A stretch of DNA of 13,217 bases from Prevotella sp. (GTDB lineage: Bacteria > Bacteroidota > Bacteroidia > Bacteroidales > Bacteroidaceae). The position numbers were made by a program, and so were the translations under genes. Within the stretch, counting starts at the first letter, position 1. Each line of letters begins with the position of its first letter. Shown here in pieces: positions 1 through 6,981 of the stretch. A model generated the notes under the pieces. It saw only the letters and a program-made list of their open reading frames with translations. It had not been told where the DNA came from and did not search any database. Where the stretch lies: the NCBI GenBank assembly GCA_017442765.1, contig JAFRZC010000163.1, forward strand, positions 1 through 13,217. Reading direction: 5' to 3'.

Positions 1-973
1 CGCTCTTCAAGCAGATGCCCGGTCCTGATGTGGAGGTAGCGGCAAGTGCTCCGGCGAAGGATGCTCCGATGGCCGAGGCGCACCCGGCAATCTCGTCCTC
101 GCATTGCACGGTGATGACACCCATCGACTTGTGTTTGGCCAGCTCGTGCAAAATATCGGTGGCCGGCGTGATAGGATAGGAGCCGAGGAACAGGCGCAGT
201 CCGGCTTTCTCGGCAGCGGCCATCAGTCCGTAGGCTGTGGCCTTGTTGCCAGTGATGTCCATGTAACGCCCCGGCACCTTATGAGTCGATTCAATGCGAT
301 AGGTATTGGGCACCGAGGCATGTACGTTGTGGCCGTAGTCGTAGCCTGCATGTACCACCTTGATATTGCTCTCTGCAACGGCAGGTTTCTTTGCAAACTT
401 CTCACGAAGGAATTTGTCAACAAGCGACAAATCACGATTGAAAAGCCAGCAGACCAATCCGAGAGCAAACATGTTGCGGCTCTTTAGCTTCACCTTGTTG
501 TCAAGGTCGGTATCGGAAAGACAGTCTTTTACCATCTGCGTGATGGGGCAGCTGATGACGGTATCGGGGTCGATACCGAGTTCCGCCAGATAGTCGGGGT
601 TCTCTATCTGCGCTTTCTTCAAGTCAGCCTCCTTAAACGCATCGGTGTCGATGATGACCGTTGCTCCAGGCTTCGCATAGCGATACTGAGTTTTCAGCGC
701 GGCAGCGTTCATCGCAACAAGCACGTCGCACTTGTCGCCCGGTGTGAGTGCCACACCCTCGCTGATGTGTACCTGAAAGCCGCTGACCCCCGTGAGCGAA
801 CCTTGCGGGGCACGGATGTCGGCGGGATAGTCGGGAAAGGTAGAGATGCCGTTCCCCACCGTAGCAGAAATAGCAGAAAAGATGTTTCCGGCCAGTTGCA
901 TTCCGTCGCCGGAGTCGCCACTGAACCGCACTACCACTTCTTTCAGTTCTTTTACCTCAAGTTTATTATCCAT
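1..973 (-). CDS. korA: 2-oxoglutarate:ferredoxin oxidoreductase alpha subunit (3' end outside window)
   Basis: This subunit takes part in the ferredoxin-linked, CoA-dependent oxidative decarboxylation of 2-oxoglutarate (or the reverse reaction) in the cytoplasm, together with a TPP-binding beta subunit. Translating the minus strand from the ATG at 973 gives 324 residues before the window edge; the fused gamma-alpha form of this family is usually about 600. The N-terminal gamma-type domain shows FSGDSGDGMQLAGNIFS and an ADIRAPQGS segment. The alpha-type domain then starts with SYPITPATDILHEL, QCEDEIAG and TSTSGPG near the edge, which are typical of 2-oxoacid:acceptor oxidoreductase alpha chains. 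It lies 27 bases after the small membrane-protein gene on the same strand with no promoter seen between, so it may belong to the cysS transcription unit. A beta subunit (korB) would be expected just outside the window. The substrate assignment (2-oxoglutarate rather than another 2-oxoacid) is inference. Confidence 0.9.
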   Translation of the reverse strand, partial: MDNKLEVKELKEVVVRFSGDSGDGMQLAGNIFSAISATVGNGISTFPDYPADIRAPQGSLTGVSGFQVHISEGVALTPGDKCDVLVAMNAAALKTQYRYAKPGATVIIDTDAFKEADLKKAQIENPDYLAELGIDPDTVISCPITQMVKDCLSDTDLDNKVKLKSRNMFALGLVCWLFNRDLSLVDKFLREKFAKKPAVAESNIKVVHAGYDYGHNVHASVPNTYRIESTHKVPGRYMDITGNKATAYGLMAAAEKAGLRLFLGSYPITPATDILHELAKHKSMGVITVQCEDEIAGCASAIGASFAGALAATSTSGPGICLKS

Positions 974-1000
974 AACTAAATATTATATTGAAGATTGATT

Positions 1001-1243
1001 TCACTTCTTGAACAATGAGGCTATCCACAAAATCAGCACGGCACCGATGACAGCCGTTCCGATTTGTCCGACAAGACCGCCCCATTCTATGCCGAACACA
1101 TCAAGGGCCTTGCCACCGATGACACCACCGATGACACCGAGCACAATGTTCAGCAGGCAGCCGTAGCCCTTGCCTTTCATGATTTTCCCTGCAAGAAATC
1201 CTGCAAGACATCCGACAATGATTGAACCGATAAATCCTTCCAT
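1001..1243 (-). CDS. GlsB/YeaQ/YmgE family small membrane protein
   Basis: This is an 80-residue, almost entirely hydrophobic protein with three probable membrane segments (about residues 3-20, 29-46 and 54-77). It is rich in Gly and Ile/Val and ends in a basic FKK tail. The N-terminal MEGFIGSIIVGCLAGFLAG and the central GVIGGVIGG stretch match the transglycosylase-associated/GlsB family, which is about 80 residues long. Family members are stress-associated inner-membrane proteins of unclear biochemical role. The gene starts 13 bases after the cysS stop and ends 27 bases before the korA start, so co-transcription is likely. No promoter of the TAnnTTTG type is visible in either gap. Confidence 0.88.
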   Translation of the reverse strand: MEGFIGSIIVGCLAGFLAGKIMKGKGYGCLLNIVLGVIGGVIGGKALDVFGIEWGGLVGQIGTAVIGAVLILWIASLFKK

Positions 1244-1256
1244 AATTTATTTACAT

Positions 1257-2741
1257 TTATAGTTTCCAGACGGCACCGTCCTTGGTGTCCTTCACTTCAA
1301 ATCCGAGCCGTGCCAGCTCGTCGCGTATATGGTCGCTCGTGGCCCAGTCCTTGGCTGCTTTTGCCTTTGCACGAAGATCGAGCACCATATCGACAACAGC
1401 TCCGAATGCCTTTTCGCGTGTATCGTTCGAGCCCGAGTGCTCCGGGCGCAGACCCAGCAGGTCGCAGGCGAAGAGCCGCATTGTCTCGCGAAGCTCCTGC
1501 AGGCCATCGGCACAGATAGAGGCTTTGTGGTCAACCAACTTATTGATGACGGTGCAGGCCTCGAACAGCGCGGCGATGACCAGCTGCGTGGCCAAGTCGT
1601 CGTTCATTGCGTCGTAGCAGCGTTGTCGCAGACCTTTCACCACCTGCTCCGTCTCGGCATCGCAGTTGTCGGACGGCACTATGCGGTCGAGGTCGGCCAG
1701 TGCGTTCATCAGTTTCTCTAAGCCCTTCTGCGAGGCGATGAGCGCCTCGTCGGAGAAATCGACTGTCGAGCGGTAGTGCGCCGAGAGGATGAAAAAGCGG
1801 ATGGTCATGGGCGAGAATGCCTGCGAGAGTAGGGGGTGGCCGCCCGTGAAAAACTGCTCGAGCGTGATGAAGTTGTTGTACGACTTGCCCATCTTCTTGC
1901 CTGCGATGGTAATCATATTGTTGTGCATCCAGTATTTCACCATCGGTTCGCCCTGTGCAGCCACCGCCTGGGCTATCTCGCACTCGTGGTGGGGGAAGAC
2001 AAGGTCGAGGCCGCCGCCGTGGATATCGAACTGCCGACCCAGATACTTCCTCCCCATGGCCGTACACTCACAATGCCATCCCGGGAAGCCGTCGCTCCAG
2101 GGCGAGGGCCAGCGCATGATATGCTCGGGCTGGGCTTTCTTCCACAAGGCAAAGTCGGCCTGATTGCGCTTCTCGCCCACACCGGCCAGCTCGCGGCTCT
2201 CGTCCTTGATATTTTCCAACGAACGACCCGAGAGAATACCATACTGGTGCTTCTTGTTATAGGCCTCGATATCAAAATAGATAGAACCGTTCGACTCGTA
2301 GGCGAAGCCGTTGCCGAGGATTTCCCTGACCAGCTCCTCCTGCTCGATGATATGGCCGGAGGCATGCGGCTCTATCGACGGCGGCAACACGCCCAGCGCG
2401 TCCATCGCCTCGTGGTAGCGGCGCGTGTAGTGCTGCGCGATCTCCATCGGCTCCAACTGCTCCAGCCGGGCTTTCTTCGCTATCTTGTCGTCGCCCTCGT
2501 CGGCATCGTGTTCCAAGTGTCCCACGTCGGTGATGTTGCGGACGTAGCGCACCTTGTAGCCCAGATGGCGCAGGTAGCGGAAAAGAATGTCGAACGTGAT
2601 GGCCGGACGGGCATGACCCAGATGCGGGTCGCCATAGACCGTAGGACCGCAGACGTACATGCCCACGTTGGGCGCGTGCAACGGCTCAAAACGCTCTTTC
2701 CGGCGCGTGAGCGTGTTATAAATAAGCAGCTTTTGTTCCAT
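1257..2741 (-). CDS. cysS: Cysteinyl-tRNA synthetase
   Basis: This class I aminoacyl-tRNA synthetase charges tRNA-Cys with cysteine in the cytoplasm. The 494-residue length is normal. The catalytic HIGH-type motif is HLGH at 40-43 and the KMSKS loop is KMGKS at 283-287. The family zinc site appears intact: Cys31 (VCGPTVYG), Cys226 (in GWHCEC), His251 and Glu255 (in [10 protein letters not shown]). The C-terminal part holds the helical anticodon-binding region and ends in [12 protein letters not shown]. The start at 2741 lies 31 bases downstream of a strong TTTG-N20-TACCTTTG promoter on the same strand. It appears to lead a unit with the small membrane protein and korA. Cys224 and Cys254 sit beside zinc ligands; I would not read anything into that without an alignment. 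Confidence 0.97.
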   Translation of the reverse strand: MEQKLLIYNTLTRRKERFEPLHAPNVGMYVCGPTVYGDPHLGHARPAITFDILFRYLRHLGYKVRYVRNITDVGHLEHDADEGDDKIAKKARLEQLEPMEIAQHYTRRYHEAMDALGVLPPSIEPHASGHIIEQEELVREILGNGFAYESNGSIYFDIEAYNKKHQYGILSGRSLENIKDESRELAGVGEKRNQADFALWKKAQPEHIMRWPSPWSDGFPGWHCECTAMGRKYLGRQFDIHGGGLDLVFPHHECEIAQAVAAQGEPMVKYWMHNNMITIAGKKMGKSYNNFITLEQFFTGGHPLLSQAFSPMTIRFFILSAHYRSTVDFSDEALIASQKGLEKLMNALADLDRIVPSDNCDAETEQVVKGLRQRCYDAMNDDLATQLVIAALFEACTVINKLVDHKASICADGLQELRETMRLFACDLLGLRPEHSGSNDTREKAFGAVVDMVLDLRAKAKAAKDWATSDHIRDELARLGFEVKDTKDGAVWKL

Positions 2742-2772
2742 TTTCTTTTAACAAATATAACTTTTCAAACTG

Positions 2773-2804
2773 CAAAGGTACGATTAAGTGAGTGAAAATG
2801 CAAA
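2773..2804 (-). promoter_or_regulatory. Bacteroidetes-type promoter for cysS
   Basis: On the minus strand TTTG (2804-2801) is followed after 20 bases by TACCTTTG (2780-2773), matching the -33/-7 consensus of the Bacteroidetes primary sigma factor. The predicted transcription start is about 25 bases upstream of the cysS ATG. This is one of the best promoter matches in the window. Confidence 0.8.
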
Positions 2805-2891
2805 TTTATTTGTAATTTTCCGAACGAAAGTACCTTCGGCGAAAGCCAAAATTACTAAAAATGAGCATTAGAAACACTTAAGCAACATTCC

Positions 2892-2993
2892 AAAGATATA
2901 TCTTTTGAGAAAAATTCCCTAGGGAATTTCATGCGAAAGACGGTCTTTCAGAACAAATTCCCTAGGGAATTTTTAGCGAAACGCCATCGTTTC
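2892..2993. repeat. Array of five short palindromes between the protease and cysS
   Basis: In order, the stretch holds AAAGATATATCTTT (2892-2905), the perfect 18-base palindrome AAATTCCCTAGGGAATTT (2912-2929), GAAAGACGGTCTTTC (2935-2949), a second identical AAATTCCCTAGGGAATTT (2955-2972), and the hairpin GAAACG-CCAT-CGTTTC (2978-2993). The last overlaps the protease stop codon. The array could end protease transcription, but no T-run follows in the usual way. The GAAAGAC module recurs at 12671-12685. Confidence 0.85.
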
Positions 2994-4035
2994 ACTTTTG
3001 CGACACCATTGATTCAGTTGTCATCAGCACGCAAATGGTCTTCATCCGCACATAGTCTTCGGAGAGGTACATCAGCCCTCCGTAGGGGTTGCGCGTGCCC
3101 CACGAGTTCTTGGCAATGTAGTAGCGGCGGCCCTGCCGGTCGCGGGCAATGCCGACAAGTGCCATGCAGTGGTCGTCGGTGGTACGGCGGCTCTCGAACT
3201 CGCGTTGCCGTCGCTGCTGGGTGACTGGCTGACCCGCCGGAAGCCACGCCACGCCTTTCTTGAAAGAGAAGCCCGGCTCGCTGATGTCGCCCTCCCAGCA
3301 GACGGGATGCCCTGCATGCAGACTGCGGTCGATGCGCCGCATGAGCGTGTCGAGAGGAACGTTGAGGAACGTGTCGGCATACTGGTTGTCGGGAACCTCG
3401 AGCACAAACGGCTGCCCGAAAGGATGATGGGTGAAACTGGTCAAAGCCATATATTCATCTTTCCGGCACACGCTGTGGGCAAACTCCAAAGGCGTATATT
3501 CAGCTCCGAGCATAAAGACATATTTTGGCAGGAAGCCCGTCGCCTCGTCGAGCAACTCGTCGGCACGGCGGTTGACATCGGCAAGCGTGTATTCCATCGT
3601 TGCCGCCTGCGTCAGCCGACGGGCCACCACGCCATAGTCGGCATCACGTTTCGGGCGCAGTGAATGGGTAGGCATCACGCCTTCTCGCTGTAACAGATGA
3701 AGAAGCATTGTGGCCATGCCGCGCTGGCGGATGGAACGGCGACCTTTGGAAAGGAAACAGGAACGGATCTGTTCGGCCAGATACTGGCGGATAAGATAGT
3801 CCGCCGAGAGGCTCACCGAGTCGCCCCGCCCTATATGCTCCGTCTCTATCGTGGCCAGCATGGCATAAATCCAACAGAAACTGCTGCTGCCCTGACTCTT
3901 CACATCGGTCATCGGCAGCCGCACCTCGTCAGTGAACCGCTCCGTATCTTCTGTATTTTCTCCGCAACAACATAGCAAGACTGAAACGAAAAACAGACAC
4001 AAATATACAGCGGCTTTTCCTGTTCCTTTTATCAT
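2992..4035 (-). CDS. Secreted papain-like (C1) cysteine protease lipoprotein
   Basis: This is a 347-residue cysteine protease predicted to be exported and lipid-anchored. A basic N-terminus and hydrophobic segment end in VLLCCCGE, with possible acylated Cys at 22-24. Papain-fold catalytic elements are visible in order: Gln48 and Cys54 in KSQGSSSFCWIYA, His289 in DDHCMALVGIA, and Asn310 in AKNSWGT. The tail after the Asn (GGLMYLSEDY) and the DDH motif resemble the bleomycin hydrolase/aminopeptidase C (C1B) branch more than classical papain. The usual Gly/Cys pattern before the nucleophile is replaced by Ser-Ser-Phe. The ATG at 4035 lies only about 9 bases after a TACTTTTG box, so the mRNA leader is very short. 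It is divergent from the U32 gene. Substrate unknown; peptide scavenging or processing in the envelope is inference. Confidence 0.85.
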   Translation of the reverse strand: MIKGTGKAAVYLCLFFVSVLLCCCGENTEDTERFTDEVRLPMTDVKSQGSSSFCWIYAMLATIETEHIGRGDSVSLSADYLIRQYLAEQIRSCFLSKGRRSIRQRGMATMLLHLLQREGVMPTHSLRPKRDADYGVVARRLTQAATMEYTLADVNRRADELLDEATGFLPKYVFMLGAEYTPLEFAHSVCRKDEYMALTSFTHHPFGQPFVLEVPDNQYADTFLNVPLDTLMRRIDRSLHAGHPVCWEGDISEPGFSFKKGVAWLPAGQPVTQQRRQREFESRRTTDDHCMALVGIARDRQGRRYYIAKNSWGTRNPYGGLMYLSEDYVRMKTICVLMTTESMVSQK

Positions 4036-4043
4036 AGTTGATG

Positions 4044-4051
4044 CAAAAGTA
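4044..4051 (-). promoter_or_regulatory. -7 element for the cysteine protease
   Basis: TACTTTTG on the minus strand (4051-4044) matches TAnnTTTG. It lies only 8 bases before the ATG at 4035, implying a nearly leaderless transcript. No convincing -33 element is seen, because the upstream region is occupied by the 7-bp repeat array. Confidence 0.6.
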
Positions 4052-4060
4052 CGAAATAAT

Positions 4061-4090
4061 TATGAATTATGCATTATGCATTATGAATTA
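4061..4090. repeat. 7-bp tandem repeat (ATGMATT type) between divergent promoters
   Basis: Four 7-base units, ATGAATT, ATGCATT, ATGCATT and ATGAATT, run in tandem between the -7 boxes of the divergent protease and U32 genes. A 17-base stretch, AATGCATAATTCATAAT on the minus strand, recurs on the plus strand at 5834-5850 at the end of sufE. Confidence 0.85.
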
Positions 4091-4095
4091 TTTTG

Positions 4096-4103
4096 TACCT
4101 TTG
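4096..4103 (+). promoter_or_regulatory. -7 element for the U32 gene
   Basis: TACCTTTG at 4096-4103 matches the Bacteroidetes -7 consensus. The proposed ATG is at 4109, so transcription would start at or within a few bases of the start codon. Confidence 0.65.
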
Positions 4104-4108
4104 CACTC

Positions 4109-5398
4109 ATGAATGTAAACTTGAGCGACTTTGAGGTGATGGCACCGGTGGGCTCGCGCGACGCGCTGGCCGCCGCCGTCAAGGCGGGTGCCGACTCGGT
4201 CTATTTCGGCGTGGAGCAGCTCAATATGCGGGCGCACTCGGCCAACCACTTTTCCATCGACGACCTGCGCGAGATAGCCGCAACCTGCACGGAGAATGGC
4301 ATCAAGTCGTATCTGACCGTGAACACAATCATCTACGGCGAGGACCTCGACACCATGCGCGAGATTATCGACGCGGCGGTTACGGCAAAGGTCTCTGCAG
4401 TCATTGCCAGCGACGTGGCCGTGATGATGTATTGCCGCGAGGTAGGCATGGAGGTGCACCTCTCCACACAACTTAACATCTCGAACATCGAGGCCCTGAA
4501 GTTCTATGCCCGGTTTGCCGACGTGGTGGTGCTGGCCCGCGAGCTGAACATGAAACAGGTGGCGGAAATTCACCGGCAAATCATCGAACAGGACATCCGG
4601 GGACCACGCGGCGAGCTTGTGCGCATCGAGATGTTCTGCCACGGGGCACTCTGCATGGCGGTGTCGGGAAAATGCTACATGAGCCTGGCCGACAGCGGAC
4701 GCTCAGCCAACCGAGGCGAGTGTATGCAGATCTGTCGGCGCAGCTACATCCTCACCGATGCCGAGACAGGCAACCAGATTGAGGTGGACAACAAATACCT
4801 GATGAGTCCGAAGGACCTGAAAACCGTGCGCTTCATCGACCGGCTGATGGCGGCCGGCGTGCGGGTATTCAAGATAGAGGGCCGCGCCAGAGGACCGGAA
4901 TACGTCTATACCGTTGTGAAGGTGTATAAAGAGGCCATCGCCGCCGCATTCAATGCCCTCTCTGGAAAGTCCGGAATATCCGGAGAACCCGGAGTATCCG
5001 AAAAAATGAAAGACGAGTGGGACCGCCGACTCGCCACCGTCTTCAACCGCGGCTTCTGGGACGGCTACTATCAGGGGCAGCAACTCGGCGAATGGAACAA
5101 AAACTACGGCTCGAACGCGACAGAAAGAAAACAGCTTGTCGGAAAAATCACCAAGTTCTTCTCCCGACTCAGCGTAGCGGAAATTGCTGTCGAGGCTTCC
5201 ACATTCTCAATCGGCGACCGGTTGCTCATCACCGGACCCACCACAGGAGCCCTCTGGCTCGATGCCACTGAAATACACGGCGACGACGGACAGCCCGTCA
5301 GCCTTGCCGAACAACGCCACCGCGTATCCATCCCCGTGCCCGAGAAGGTCCGCCCCAACGACAAAGTGTTCAAAATCATCCCAAACACAGAATCATAA
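4109..5398 (+). CDS. Peptidase U32 family protein (probable RNA hydroxylation type)
   Basis: This 429-residue protein belongs to the U32 family, once called collagenase-like peptidases. Studied bacterial members such as TrhP/YegQ and RlhA act in tRNA or rRNA hydroxylation. It opens with FEVMAPVGSRDAL, typical of the family's first strand, and carries the U32 signature from Glu174 to Ser192 (EMFCHGALCMAVSGKCYMS), followed by Cys205 and Cys209 in RGECMQICRRSY and by YLMSPKDLK. I chose the ATG at 4109 because earlier in-frame starts would lie in the promoter and repeat, while the next Met (residue 11) would cut off the first strand. An in-frame 9-bp repeat gives tripeptides SGK, SGI, SGE, PGV, SEK at residues 285-299, probably a repeat-derived loop. 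It heads a likely unit with sufE and the RNA methyltransferase. Whether it acts on tRNA is inference. Confidence 0.9.
   Translation: MNVNLSDFEVMAPVGSRDALAAAVKAGADSVYFGVEQLNMRAHSANHFSIDDLREIAATCTENGIKSYLTVNTIIYGEDLDTMREIIDAAVTAKVSAVIASDVAVMMYCREVGMEVHLSTQLNISNIEALKFYARFADVVVLARELNMKQVAEIHRQIIEQDIRGPRGELVRIEMFCHGALCMAVSGKCYMSLADSGRSANRGECMQICRRSYILTDAETGNQIEVDNKYLMSPKDLKTVRFIDRLMAAGVRVFKIEGRARGPEYVYTVVKVYKEAIAAAFNALSGKSGISGEPGVSEKMKDEWDRRLATVFNRGFWDGYYQGQQLGEWNKNYGSNATERKQLVGKITKFFSRLSVAEIAVEASTFSIGDRLLITGPTTGALWLDATEIHGDDGQPVSLAEQRHRVSIPVPEKVRPNDKVFKIIPNTES
4961..5005 (+). repeat. In-frame 9-bp repeat within the U32 gene
   Basis: Five 9-base units of the form TCCGGANNN (first TCTGGAAAG, fourth CCCGGAGTA, last TCCGAAAAA) lie in frame. 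Each unit equals three codons, giving a Ser-Gly-X repeat in the protein. The low-complexity stretch sits between the helix ending IAAAFNAL and the conserved WDRRLATVFNRGFWDGYY region. Confidence 0.8.
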
Positions 5399-5399
5399 T

Positions 5400-5420
5400 T
5401 ATCAATTGTCAATTATCAAT
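5400..5420 (+). repeat. 7-bp tandem repeat (TRTCAAT) between the U32 gene and sufE
   Basis: Three tandem 7-base units, TATCAAT, TGTCAAT, TATCAAT, fill most of the 28-base gap between the U32 stop and the sufE start. The preceding 7 bases (TCATAAT, 5393-5399) resemble a decayed unit and contain the U32 stop codon. Confidence 0.85.
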
Positions 5421-5426
5421 TAAGAC

Positions 5427-5849
5427 ATGACCATCAACGAACTGCAAGACCAAGTCATCGAAGAGTTTGAAGGCTTCGACGACTGGATGGACAAATATCA
5501 GATGCTCATCGACCTCGGCAACGACCTGGAGCCCCTCGACGAGAAGTACAAAACCGAGCAGAACCTCATAGACGGGTGTCAGAGCCGTGTGTGGCTGCAG
5601 GCCGACTACCACGACGGACGCATCTGCCTGCAAGCCGAGAGCGACGCGCTCATCGTGAAAGGCATCATCGCCCTGCTCATCCGCGTGCTTAACGGACAGA
5701 CTCCACAGGACATTCTCGATGCCGACCTCTATTTCATCCCTCGTATCGGACTCTCCGAACACCTCTCCCCCACCCGCGCCAATGGCCTGCTCGCCATGGT
5801 GAAGCAGATTCGCGCCTACGCCCTGGCCTACTCAATGCATAATTCATAA
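5427..5849 (+). CDS. sufE: SufE family Fe-S cluster assembly protein
   Basis: SufE accepts persulfide sulfur from a SufS-type cysteine desulfurase and passes it to the Suf scaffold in the cytoplasm. The 140-residue protein has the normal family length. The sulfur-accepting cysteine is Cys51 in LIDGCQSRVWL, the same position as in E. coli SufE. The N-terminal EEFEGFDDWMDKYQMLIDLG and the C-terminal LSPTRANGLLAMVKQIRAYA are also characteristic. It follows the U32 gene by 28 bases and precedes the RNA methyltransferase by 45 bases, so co-transcription is likely. No sufBCDS genes are present in the window. The last four residues (MHNS) and the stop codon are encoded by a 17-base copy of the repeat found at 4059-4090, so the natural C-terminus seems to have been replaced or extended by a repeat. 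Confidence 0.94.
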   Translation: MTINELQDQVIEEFEGFDDWMDKYQMLIDLGNDLEPLDEKYKTEQNLIDGCQSRVWLQADYHDGRICLQAESDALIVKGIIALLIRVLNGQTPQDILDADLYFIPRIGLSEHLSPTRANGLLAMVKQIRAYALAYSMHNS

Positions 5850-5850
5850 T
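5834..5850 (+). repeat. 17-base repeat forming the 3' end of sufE
   Basis: AATGCATAATTCATAAT is identical to the minus-strand sequence within the ATGMATT array near 4061-4090. It supplies the last codons and TAA stop of sufE. Confidence 0.8.
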
Positions 5851-5867
5851 GAGCAACGGATAGAACG

Positions 5868-5888
5868 CTAAACACTAAACACTAAACA
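5868..5888 (+). repeat. 7-bp tandem repeat (CTAAACA x3) before the methyltransferase gene
   Basis: Three exact CTAAACA units end 6 bases before the ATG of the RNA methyltransferase. The same unit family recurs at 8853-8887. Confidence 0.9.
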
Positions 5889-5894
5889 TTAAAT

Positions 5895-6485
5895 ATGCGG
5901 AAGCTCAGAACCATAGAGATAGAACGGTTGTCGGTGGAAGAGTTCCGACAGGCTGAGAAGATGCCCTTAGTCGTAGTGCTCGACGACGTGCGGAGCCTCT
6001 ACAACGTGGGCAGTGTCTTCCGCACCTGTGATGCCTTTCGGGTTGAAGCCGTCTATCTGTGCGGCATCACCGCCACGCCGCCCTCAACCGAGATACACAA
6101 GACTGCCCTCGGGGCTGAGGAGAGTGTGAGGTGGCAATATTTCAAGACTGCCGACGATGCCGTTGAACAGTTGAAAGCCGACGGCTATATGGTCTATGCC
6201 GTCGAACAGGCCGAGGGAAGCATCATTCTGAGTGGAGAGGGGAGAGAGGAAAGTGGAGAGAGAGAAGGTTACGGGGAGGCGAGTTCCCTTCCTTTTAGGG
6301 AGGGGGCGGGGGTAGGCCTTGTCCTCGGCAACGAGGTGAAGGGCGTTCACCAAAGCACCATCGACCTGTGCGACGGCTGCATCGAGATACCGCAATGGGG
6401 CACGAAGCACTCGCTCAATGTCGCCGTGGCCGCCGGCATCGTCGTCTGGGAATTTGCCCAACGGCATTTGCTTTGTGAAAAATAA
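5895..6485 (+). CDS. TrmH/SpoU family RNA methyltransferase with in-frame repeat insertion
   Basis: This SPOUT-fold enzyme is predicted to transfer a methyl group from S-adenosylmethionine to ribose 2'-O of rRNA or tRNA. The three family motifs are present: Asn37 with GSVFRT at 39-44, LVLGNEVKG at 142-150, and IEIPQWGTKHSLNVAVAAG at 163-181, which form the trefoil-knot cofactor site. Between motif regions, residues 113-141 are an unusual Gly/Glu/Arg/Ser-rich stretch. At DNA level this is a 7-bp purine repeat followed by a GC-rich palindrome (6231-6317). I expect ordinary relatives to have a shorter, unrelated loop here. The reading frame is intact and downstream motifs are perfect, so the enzyme may still work. 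The specific RNA target cannot be told from sequence. It is probably co-transcribed with sufE. Confidence 0.92.
   Translation: MRKLRTIEIERLSVEEFRQAEKMPLVVVLDDVRSLYNVGSVFRTCDAFRVEAVYLCGITATPPSTEIHKTALGAEESVRWQYFKTADDAVEQLKADGYMVYAVEQAEGSIILSGEGREESGEREGYGEASSLPFREGAGVGLVLGNEVKGVHQSTIDLCDGCIEIPQWGTKHSLNVAVAAGIVVWEFAQRHLLCEK
6231..6317 (+). repeat. Repeat element inserted in frame in the methyltransferase gene
   Basis: The 5' part is five 7-base purine units of the AGTGGAG type (6231-6265). The 3' part (about 6284-6317) is a GC-rich imperfect palindrome, CCCTTCC-TTTTA-GGGAGGG, followed by GGCGGGGGTAGG. The latter closely resembles 11099-11130 in the spacer beside the TrhA gene. Confidence 0.75.
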
Positions 6486-6490
6486 GAAGC

Positions 6491-6528
6491 GAGAGATGAT
6501 AGATATGAAACCATACTTATCATCTCTC
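6491..6528. terminator. Hairpin between convergent genes
   Basis: A perfect 11-bp stem (GAGAGATGATA at 6491-6501 with TATCATCTCTC at 6518-6528) and a 16-base loop sit between the convergent methyltransferase and DUF4878-like genes. It could stop transcription from both sides. No long T-run follows, so an intrinsic terminator is plausible but not certain. Confidence 0.5.
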
Positions 6529-6551
6529 ACTTCTAAGTTCTCACGTTTTTC

Positions 6552-6962
6552 TTACTTGCCGGCGTCGAGTTTCCAGCCGTCTTTCTCGGTCAGCTTGAGC
6601 TTGACATCGGTGGTGTCGCTCTTCTGGTCGTAGTTCACGGCAACCTTCACGACAGCCGTGCTGTCCTTGATTTCCTCGTTGACAATCTGGAAGTCTTTCA
6701 TCTCACCAGACTTCTTCTCAGCCTCTTGGAACTTGTTCTGAAGCATGGCAACATAGGTTGCTTTGGTCTGCTCGACGGTAGAACCGTCTGTGGCCTTGAT
6801 GTCCATAAGGTCAACATAGCCCTTGTAGTCTTTCTTCTGAAGACACTTCATGGCCTTTTCGGCTACTCCCGAAGGTGTGTTGCTGTCAGTTGCCGCACCT
6901 GTGCAGCTGCTGATCACGATGGCTGCTACGCAGCTCATGACAATTGCAAATAGTTTTTTCAT
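6552..6962 (-). CDS. DUF4878-like lipoprotein
   Basis: This is a 136-residue predicted lipoprotein with the lipobox VISSC at residues 16-20, so Cys20 would be acylated after export. The mature part has a helical region with SGVAEKAMKCLQKKDYKGYVDLMD, then strands with VVKVAVNYDQ and KLKLTEKDGWKLDAGK. This layout resembles the NTF2-like DUF4878 family common in Bacteroidales, whose function is not established. It begins 19 bases after the stop of the permuted-papain lipoprotein on the same strand, with no promoter seen between, so the two are probably co-transcribed and both sit in the envelope. The family assignment is by pattern memory only. Confidence 0.85.
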   Translation of the reverse strand: MKKLFAIVMSCVAAIVISSCTGAATDSNTPSGVAEKAMKCLQKKDYKGYVDLMDIKATDGSTVEQTKATYVAMLQNKFQEAEKKSGEMKDFQIVNEEIKDSTAVVKVAVNYDQKSDTTDVKLKLTEKDGWKLDAGK

Positions 6963-6981
6963 ACGCTTAAAATTTAAATGG

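Noticed and set aside
1310..2795. Long plus-strand frames opposite cysS
   Set aside because: They are antisense shadows of a high-GC coding gene with intact synthetase motifs on the other strand.
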